Below are positions 59,784 to 64,000 of a DNA stretch of 64,000 nucleotides, piece after piece. This DNA comes from JANMOK01 sp031415055. GTDB lineage: Bacteria; Pseudomonadota; Alphaproteobacteria; Rhodobacterales; Rhodobacteraceae. The stretch spans positions 1 through 64,000 of the forward strand of contig JANOQZ010000035.1 in the NCBI GenBank assembly GCA_031415055.1, written 5' to 3'. The position numbers and the translations under genes are program-made. Every line of letters starts with the position of its first letter. Position 1 is the stretch's first letter. The notes under the pieces are model-generated. The model saw only the letters and a list, made by a program, of their open reading frames with translations. It was not told the origin of the DNA and did not search any database.

Positions 59784-61391
59784 ATGGAAAATGGTCGCGT
59801 GAATCCAGCCACAAAGCTTGAACTTTCCGGATTTCAAAACCCGCGCAGCGTCCACTACAACCTCGGCGAAACCGCGTTGATGCAGGCAGCCATCGCGCGG
59901 GGCGAAGGTTCGTTGGGCAACGGCGGCACCCTTCTGGTGACCACCGGCAAACACACCGGACGCTCCCCCAAAGACAAATTCATCGTGCGAGAAGCCAGTG
60001 TCGAAAACGACATCTGGTGGGAAAACAATGCGCCGATGCCGCCGCAATCCTTTGACCAACTGCACCAAGATATGCTTGCGCACCTGATCGACCGCGAGCT
60101 TTTCGTGCAAGACCTGTTCGCCGGTGCCGACCCGGCCTTTCGCCTGAATGTCCGTGTGGTTACCACGCTTGCTTGGCACGGCTTGTTCATCCGGCATCTG
60201 CTGCGTCGACCGCGCAACGACGACCTCGAAACATACCTGCCTGAATTCACCATCATCAACTGCCCCGATTTCAAAGCCGACCCGGCCAAACACGGGTGTC
60301 GCTCCGAAACCGTGATTGCCATTTCCTTCGCGCAGAAACTCGTCTTGATAGGTGGCACGTCTTATGCCGGGGAAAACAAAAAGGCCGTTTTCACCCTGCT
60401 TAATTACCTTCTGCCTGCCAAAAGTGTGATGCCGATGCACTGTTCGGCGAATCACGCACCCGACGATCCAGAAAATGTTGCCGTTTTTTTTGGCCTGTCA
60501 GGCACAGGTAAAACCACGCTCTCCGCTGATCCGAGCCGAACCCTGATAGGCGACGATGAACACGGCTGGACTGACAGCGGTATCTTCAACTTTGAAGGCG
60601 GTTGCTACGCCAAGACCATCAACCTTTCCTCCGATGCCGAACCGGAAATCTTTGCCACCACGTCGCGTTTCAGCACTGTGATTGAAAACATGGTCCATGA
60701 CCCGCTAACCATGGACCTCGATTTCACCGACGACAGCCTGACAGCCAACACCCGTTGCGCCTATCCGCTGCATTTCATCTCGAACGCTTCACGCACGTCG
60801 CGAGGCGGTCAACCGAAGAATATCGTCATGCTCACCTGCGATGCATTCGGCGTGCTACCGCCAATCGCAAGACTTACGCCAGCGCAGGCGATGTATCACT
60901 TCCTAAGTGGCTTCACTTCCAAAGTGGCGGGCACCGAAAAAGACGTCACCGAACCGCAGCCGACGTTCTCAACCTGCTTTGGTGCCCCGTTCATGCCACG
61001 CCGACCGGAAGTCTATGGCAACCTTTTGCGCCAGAAAATTGCCGAGCACGGCGTCACTTGCTGGCTGGTCAACACCGGTTGGACTGGCGGTGCCTATGGC
61101 ACTGGCTCGCGCATGCCGATCCACGCGACGCGCACATTGCTGACCGCAGCACTGAACGGCTCGCTTACCCGGGCCAAATATCGGATGGATGATTCCTTCG
61201 GTTTCACAGTCCCTGTCGCCTGCCCCGGCGTGCCCGACATCCTGCTCGACCCAAGGCGCACTTGGGATAAACCCGATGCTTACGATCGCCAATCCGCCCG
61301 ACTGGTGCGAATGTTCGAAGAAAACTTCCGCCAATACGAAGCGCATGTTGATGCCGAAGTTCTGGCCGAACGGGTGGTGTTCAGGCAATAA
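59784..61391 (+). CDS. pckA: Phosphoenolpyruvate carboxykinase (ATP)
   Basis: A 535-residue ATP-dependent PEPCK that converts oxaloacetate to PEP in gluconeogenesis. The P-loop is GLSGTGKTTLS at about 237-247, the metal/substrate segments are LIGDDEHGW and FNFEGGCYAKTI, and MPMHCSANH lies just before. Its length is as usual. The stop codon is 3 bases from the yoeB stop of the convergent toxin gene. It is divergent from chvI, an arrangement conserved in alphaproteobacteria. Confidence 0.96.
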   Translation: MENGRVNPATKLELSGFQNPRSVHYNLGETALMQAAIARGEGSLGNGGTLLVTTGKHTGRSPKDKFIVREASVENDIWWENNAPMPPQSFDQLHQDMLAHLIDRELFVQDLFAGADPAFRLNVRVVTTLAWHGLFIRHLLRRPRNDDLETYLPEFTIINCPDFKADPAKHGCRSETVIAISFAQKLVLIGGTSYAGENKKAVFTLLNYLLPAKSVMPMHCSANHAPDDPENVAVFFGLSGTGKTTLSADPSRTLIGDDEHGWTDSGIFNFEGGCYAKTINLSSDAEPEIFATTSRFSTVIENMVHDPLTMDLDFTDDSLTANTRCAYPLHFISNASRTSRGGQPKNIVMLTCDAFGVLPPIARLTPAQAMYHFLSGFTSKVAGTEKDVTEPQPTFSTCFGAPFMPRRPEVYGNLLRQKIAEHGVTCWLVNTGWTGGAYGTGSRMPIHATRTLLTAALNGSLTRAKYRMDDSFGFTVPVACPGVPDILLDPRRTWDKPDAYDRQSARLVRMFEENFRQYEAHVDAEVLAERVVFRQ

Positions 61392-61394
61392 ACG

Positions 61395-61649
61395 TCAGTA
61401 GTAATAGCGGCATTGGACAATTTCCAATTCTCCGTCACGCACCCGATAAACCAGTCGATGCTCACGGTCGATTCTGCGCGACCAGAACCCCGATAGATCA
61501 TTTTTCAACGGTTCCGGTTTACCAATTCCCTCATAAGGATGGCGCTGACTATGGGAAATTAGGGCGTTGATTTTGCGAAGGATGGATTTGTCAGGCGTTT
61601 GCCAATGGAGGTAGTGTTTCCATCCCCGCTCGGTGAAAGCAACTATCAT
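61395..61649 (-). CDS. yoeB: YoeB/Txe-family ribosome-dependent RNase toxin
   Basis: An 84-residue RelE-superfamily toxin that cleaves mRNA in the ribosomal A site. The general base E46 is in GKPEPLKNDLSGFWSRRI and R65 in DREHRLVYRV. The C-terminus ends RYYY, so position 83, a catalytic His in E. coli YoeB (CRYHY), is Tyr here. The gene overlaps the antitoxin gene by four bases. The changed residue could weaken the toxin. Confidence 0.93.
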   Translation of the reverse strand: MIVAFTERGWKHYLHWQTPDKSILRKINALISHSQRHPYEGIGKPEPLKNDLSGFWSRRIDREHRLVYRVRDGELEIVQCRYYY

Positions 61650-61900
61650 ACATCGATCAGTTGACGTTTGATGGCACCATTTCGGTTCAGTTCGTCAATC
61701 GAGGCTAGCAGTTCTGCACGGTTCGCCGGACTCGCCAACAAATACGCTGTCTCGTCCATTGCCGCGTAATCCTCAAGCGATACCAACACCGCTGGAAGTC
61801 CCTTGGCACGCGTTACAATCACCGGTTCGCGGTCGTCGTTGACACGGTCCATGATGGCAGAAAGGTTTGCGCGAAGTTTGGTGGAGGATATGGTTTTCAT
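61646..61900 (-). CDS. yefM: YefM-family antitoxin
   Basis: An 84-residue Phd/YefM antitoxin. The DNA-binding N-terminus (MKTISSTKLRANLSAIMDRV) and the EPVIVTRAKGLPAVLVSLEDY core are diagnostic. The C-terminal tail (about 55-84) binds and inhibits YoeB. It probably autoregulates through the direct repeats at 61904-61928. It is encoded directly behind recO in the same direction. Confidence 0.94.
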   Translation of the reverse strand: MKTISSTKLRANLSAIMDRVNDDREPVIVTRAKGLPAVLVSLEDYAAMDETAYLLASPANRAELLASIDELNRNGAIKRQLIDV

Positions 61901-61903
61901 GCG

Positions 61904-61928
61904 ATTTACGTACTCATTTGCGTACTCA
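61904..61928. promoter_or_regulatory. Tandem direct repeats before yefM (probable operator)
   Basis: ATTTACGTACTCA (61904-61916) and ATTTGCGTACTCA (61916-61928) repeat with a 12-bp period and share one base. Each has a central GTAC. They fill the 31-bp gap between the recO stop and the yefM start, the expected site of YefM repression. Because the gap is so short, any yefM promoter must lie at or upstream of this site, partly inside recO. Confidence 0.6.
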
Positions 61929-61931
61929 AAT

Positions 61932-62669
61932 TCAAGGTGAACCCGCCACAGACCGCGCCAGTGCCTCGGCTGCCCTCGCCCGTGCTTCCGGCAGCTTTTG
62001 TGCGCCCAAAGCCGGTGCCAACCACAGCTCGAGAAAATGTCCGGTCAGTTTCAATCCGGCCGTCAAATCACCTGCCAAAACCTCGCTCGAACCACCAAAT
62101 AGGAATGCCGGCAATGCCATTAGGCGGCCGCTCCATTCAGCACCACCGGCCCGGCTGACAGCGCGTCCGGTACGCGGTGAGACGTAGATCAGATCATCCG
62201 TCGCGCCAGTGGCCGCGCAATCACGTAAGTCAAGGCCAAACCCCATTTCGGTCAGCAGATTCATTTCCCAAATCACATAGGCCGCGTGCCAAATCGCCCC
62301 CTCGCCCAGCCGATCCAACAATGCGATGGTGCGCTCATACAACGCCGCATGCGCCTCGCGTTCGGGCAACCAATGCAGCAACGCACTGACCGACCCCATC
62401 ACCGCCAAGGCGCAACGATCCGCCATTATATCCGCCGCGCGCGAACGTAACGGCTCAACCGTAAAATGACCCAGATGATCCTCGAGCCGCGCCCGCCATT
62501 CGACCTGCAACTGTGCGCCGGGCTGCAAGATCGGGGCCATCCGCCGCGCCCCGCCACCGCGCACAACCCCCGAATGTCGCCCATGTAGCGCGGTAAAAAC
62601 CTCGATAATCGCCGAACCTTCGCCGTGGCGGCGCACCGAAAGCAGTGCTCCTTCGTCGCGCCATTCCAT
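61932..62669 (-). CDS. recO: DNA repair protein RecO
   Basis: A 245-residue protein with an N-terminal OB fold (MEWRDEGALLSVRRHGEGSAII) and a helical C-terminal half (HAALYERTIALLDRL, YVIWEMNLLTEMGFGLDL). RecO loads RecA with RecR onto SSB-coated DNA. Its start abuts the stop of the DUF1491 gene. The zinc cysteines found in some family members are mostly absent, with one in LRDCAATG. Confidence 0.92.
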   Translation of the reverse strand: MEWRDEGALLSVRRHGEGSAIIEVFTALHGRHSGVVRGGGARRMAPILQPGAQLQVEWRARLEDHLGHFTVEPLRSRAADIMADRCALAVMGSVSALLHWLPEREAHAALYERTIALLDRLGEGAIWHAAYVIWEMNLLTEMGFGLDLRDCAATGATDDLIYVSPRTGRAVSRAGGAEWSGRLMALPAFLFGGSSEVLAGDLTAGLKLTGHFLELWLAPALGAQKLPEARARAAEALARSVAGSP

Positions 62670-63002
62670 TTAGTCGGCCAATCCTGTCTGATCCAACAAA
62701 GTTCGCCCCTGCCGATCCTCAACCTCGATCACCCAAAGGTCGGGGTCATATTTCTTTTGCCGCTCGATTGCTGAATCGACCGCCGCCTCGGCGTCGCCGC
62801 TCAGCAACGACCAAACCCGCAAACCATCGGCACCAAAATTGCGCGTAAACGCCTGAGCTTTGCCATCCAAAGTGTTAAGCTTAACCAGAACCGCACCAGC
62901 TTCGCCATTTCCACGTTTCACCACAAACGCCGGAATTTCAACCAACCGCAACCGCGTCAGATAGGCTTGAACCCAAAACTCCGCCGTCAATCGCGCGGAC
63001 AC
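62670..63002 (-). CDS. DUF1491 family protein
   Basis: A 110-residue alphaproteobacterial protein of unknown function. The N-terminus MSARLTAEFWVQAYLTRLRL, GNGEAGAVLVKLN and the C-terminal YDPDLWVIEVEDRQGRTLLD match the family. It lies between era and recO in one operon, 6 bases after era, a conserved position in Rhodobacterales. Confidence 0.88.
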   Translation of the reverse strand: MSARLTAEFWVQAYLTRLRLVEIPAFVVKRGNGEAGAVLVKLNTLDGKAQAFTRNFGADGLRVWSLLSGDAEAAVDSAIERQKKYDPDLWVIEVEDRQGRTLLDQTGLAD

Positions 63003-63008
63003 GGCCCC

Positions 63009-63911
63009 TTAGGCCCCATCCCGAATGTCCAGCCCCATGCCCTCGTAACGTTCGGCATCGTTCTGCCAATTCTCGCGCACCAGAACCCGCAAAAACAAAT
63101 GTGCCGGACGTTCCAGAAACGCCGAAATATCCTGCCGCGCCAAGGTCGAAATGGTCTTTATCGTCTCGCCCTTCGGCCCAAGGATGATGCCCTTGTGCCC
63201 ATCGCGCGACACGTAGATCACTTGGTCGATTTTGACCGACCCATCCTTGCGTTCTTCCCATTGCTCGGTTTCTACCGTCAATTGATAGGGCAATTCCTGA
63301 TGCAAGCGCAGCGTCAGTTTCTCGCGGGTAATTTCGGAAGCAATCAGCCGCAACGAAATGTCGGCAATCTGATCTTCAGGGTAAAGCAACGGCCCAACCG
63401 GCAATTCTCCGGCAATCCATCTGCGTAAATCGTCAACCCCATGGCCTTTTTCAGCCGAGATCATAAACACTTTCGCAAAGTCGAAAGCACCCGACAATTC
63501 CTGCGCCAGTGCCAACAACTTCTCACGCTGCACCCGGTCGATTTTGTTGATGGCCAAAACTACCTTGCCATGCGCCCGTCCAACCAGCCCTGCCAAAATC
63601 GCCTTCACACCCTCGGTCAAGCCTCGATGCGACTCGATCAGCAGCACCACAATATCGGCATCTGCCGCCCCCGACCAAGCGGCGCTGACCATGGCGCGGT
63701 CCAGCTTGCGACGCGGTTTGAACAGGCCGGGCGTATCGACAAACACAATCTGCGCCGCCGCTTCCATCGCCACACCGCGAATGCGGGTGCGGGTGGTTTG
63801 CACCTTATGCGTTACAATCGAAACCTTAGCCCCAACCATGCGGTTGAGCAGCGTTGATTTTCCGGCGTTAGGCTCGCCGATCAAAGCAACAAATCCGCAT
63901 CGGGTTGTCAT
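63009..63911 (-). CDS. era: GTPase Era
   Basis: A 300-residue GTPase of 30S ribosome maturation. G1 is GEPNAGKST (12-20), G3 DTPG in VFVDTPGLFK, and G4 NKID in LAINKIDRV. The C-terminal KH RNA-binding domain shows GHKGIILGPKGETIKTI. ATG at 63911 is used. The last 89 bases of the window upstream of it show no gene; a readable end of rnc is not visible there. Confidence 0.96.
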   Translation of the reverse strand: MTTRCGFVALIGEPNAGKSTLLNRMVGAKVSIVTHKVQTTRTRIRGVAMEAAAQIVFVDTPGLFKPRRKLDRAMVSAAWSGAADADIVVLLIESHRGLTEGVKAILAGLVGRAHGKVVLAINKIDRVQREKLLALAQELSGAFDFAKVFMISAEKGHGVDDLRRWIAGELPVGPLLYPEDQIADISLRLIASEITREKLTLRLHQELPYQLTVETEQWEERKDGSVKIDQVIYVSRDGHKGIILGPKGETIKTISTLARQDISAFLERPAHLFLRVLVRENWQNDAERYEGMGLDIRDGA

Positions 63912-63979
63912 GTGATCCCTACTCCCATCGGTAAGCCACTACGCCAAAAGGGCGCGCCACGCCAGTGCAGCAACGAGGC

Positions 63980-64000
63980 TGACCTGAACGGAAACAGAAA
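63980..64000 (-). repeat. Arm of a dispersed palindrome, cut by the window end
   Basis: CTGAACGGAAACAGAAA (63984-64000) is the exact inverse of 7199-7215, and with the bases before it 20 of 21 positions agree. At the other site this arm is half of a long hairpin, so the other half may lie just past the window end. Confidence 0.6.

Noticed and set aside
63912..64000. 3' end of rnc upstream of era
   Set aside because: A frame ending VVAYRWE-stop is open here but does not look like ribonuclease III; part of it is the dispersed repeat arm.
1..64000. Prophage or complete insertion sequence
   Set aside because: No transposase, integrase or phage structural gene was recognised anywhere in the window.

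Overview
The window reads as chromosomal DNA of an alphaproteobacterium close to the Rhodobacterales. The evidence is the gene order chvI-chvG-hprK-rapZ-EIIA(Man)-ptsH divergent from pckA, the era-DUF1491-recO string, the nrdR-ribD / ribE-ribB-ribH-nusB string, the twin-transmembrane protein / PduO / etfBA / 3-hydroxybutyryl-CoA dehydrogenase block, and many short secreted or DUF proteins of that group. The sequence is moderately GC-rich. The clear exception is an AT-rich patch at about 29.1-30.0 kb.

Layout. 0-5.4 kb: truncated glutamate dehydrogenase, HrpB helicase, O-methyltransferase, L28, a copper chaperone and a HAD hydrolase. 5.6-9.0 kb: an ornithine/lysine-decarboxylase-type gene with a structured leader, a patch of stacked palindromes, an unrecognised 516-residue protein, and a second diverged copy of the last 92 bp of the decarboxylase gene. 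9-16.3 kb: a Kef-type antiporter, an FAD amine oxidase, secreted proteins, a nitrilase and a GABA aminotransferase. 16.4-26.2 kb: a sugar locus (Gfo/Idh/MocA-aldo/keto reductase fusion, tRNA-Met, LacI-controlled ABC importer with a GH32-like glycosidase, second aldo/keto reductase). 26.2-33.1 kb: an accessory stretch with a sulfotransferase, a RES/Xre toxin-antitoxin pair, a divergent PanB-like protein, REP-like palindromes, a split AT-rich membrane-protein gene, then an aminotransferase, a BKACE enzyme and an acetyltransferase. 33.2-41.3 kb: nrdR and riboflavin genes with a capsule-export cassette (kpsS-kpsD-kpsC half) between ribD and ribE. 41.5-51.1 kb: small DnaB-like ATPase, P450, M48 protease, DUF898 protein, parC, SDR, HIG1 protein, cobalamin adenosyltransferase, hemolysin III. 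51.2-55.1 kb: electron-transfer flavoprotein, 3-hydroxybutyryl-CoA dehydrogenase, YceI and cytochrome b561. 55.1-61.4 kb: regulatory phosphotransferase and ChvG/ChvI operon, with pckA. 61.4-64 kb: YefM/YoeB, recO, DUF1491, era.

Working together. The LacI operon looks like uptake and hydrolysis of a fructoside- or glycoside-type sugar, with a strong palindrome as operator. HPr kinase, HPr, RapZ and EIIA(Man) sit with a sensor kinase/regulator pair and next to PEP carboxykinase, as expected for a regulatory, non-transporting PTS that links carbon state to gluconeogenesis. Three rib genes and nusB form one operon.

The least ordinary parts are the decarboxylase-flanked segment at 6.9-9.0 kb, several families of dispersed palindromic repeats shared between distant intergenic gaps, the split membrane-protein gene, and a YoeB toxin whose usual catalytic histidine is a tyrosine. 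No complete new multi-gene system could be demonstrated. The unrecognised protein at 7290-8840 is the best candidate for something undescribed.
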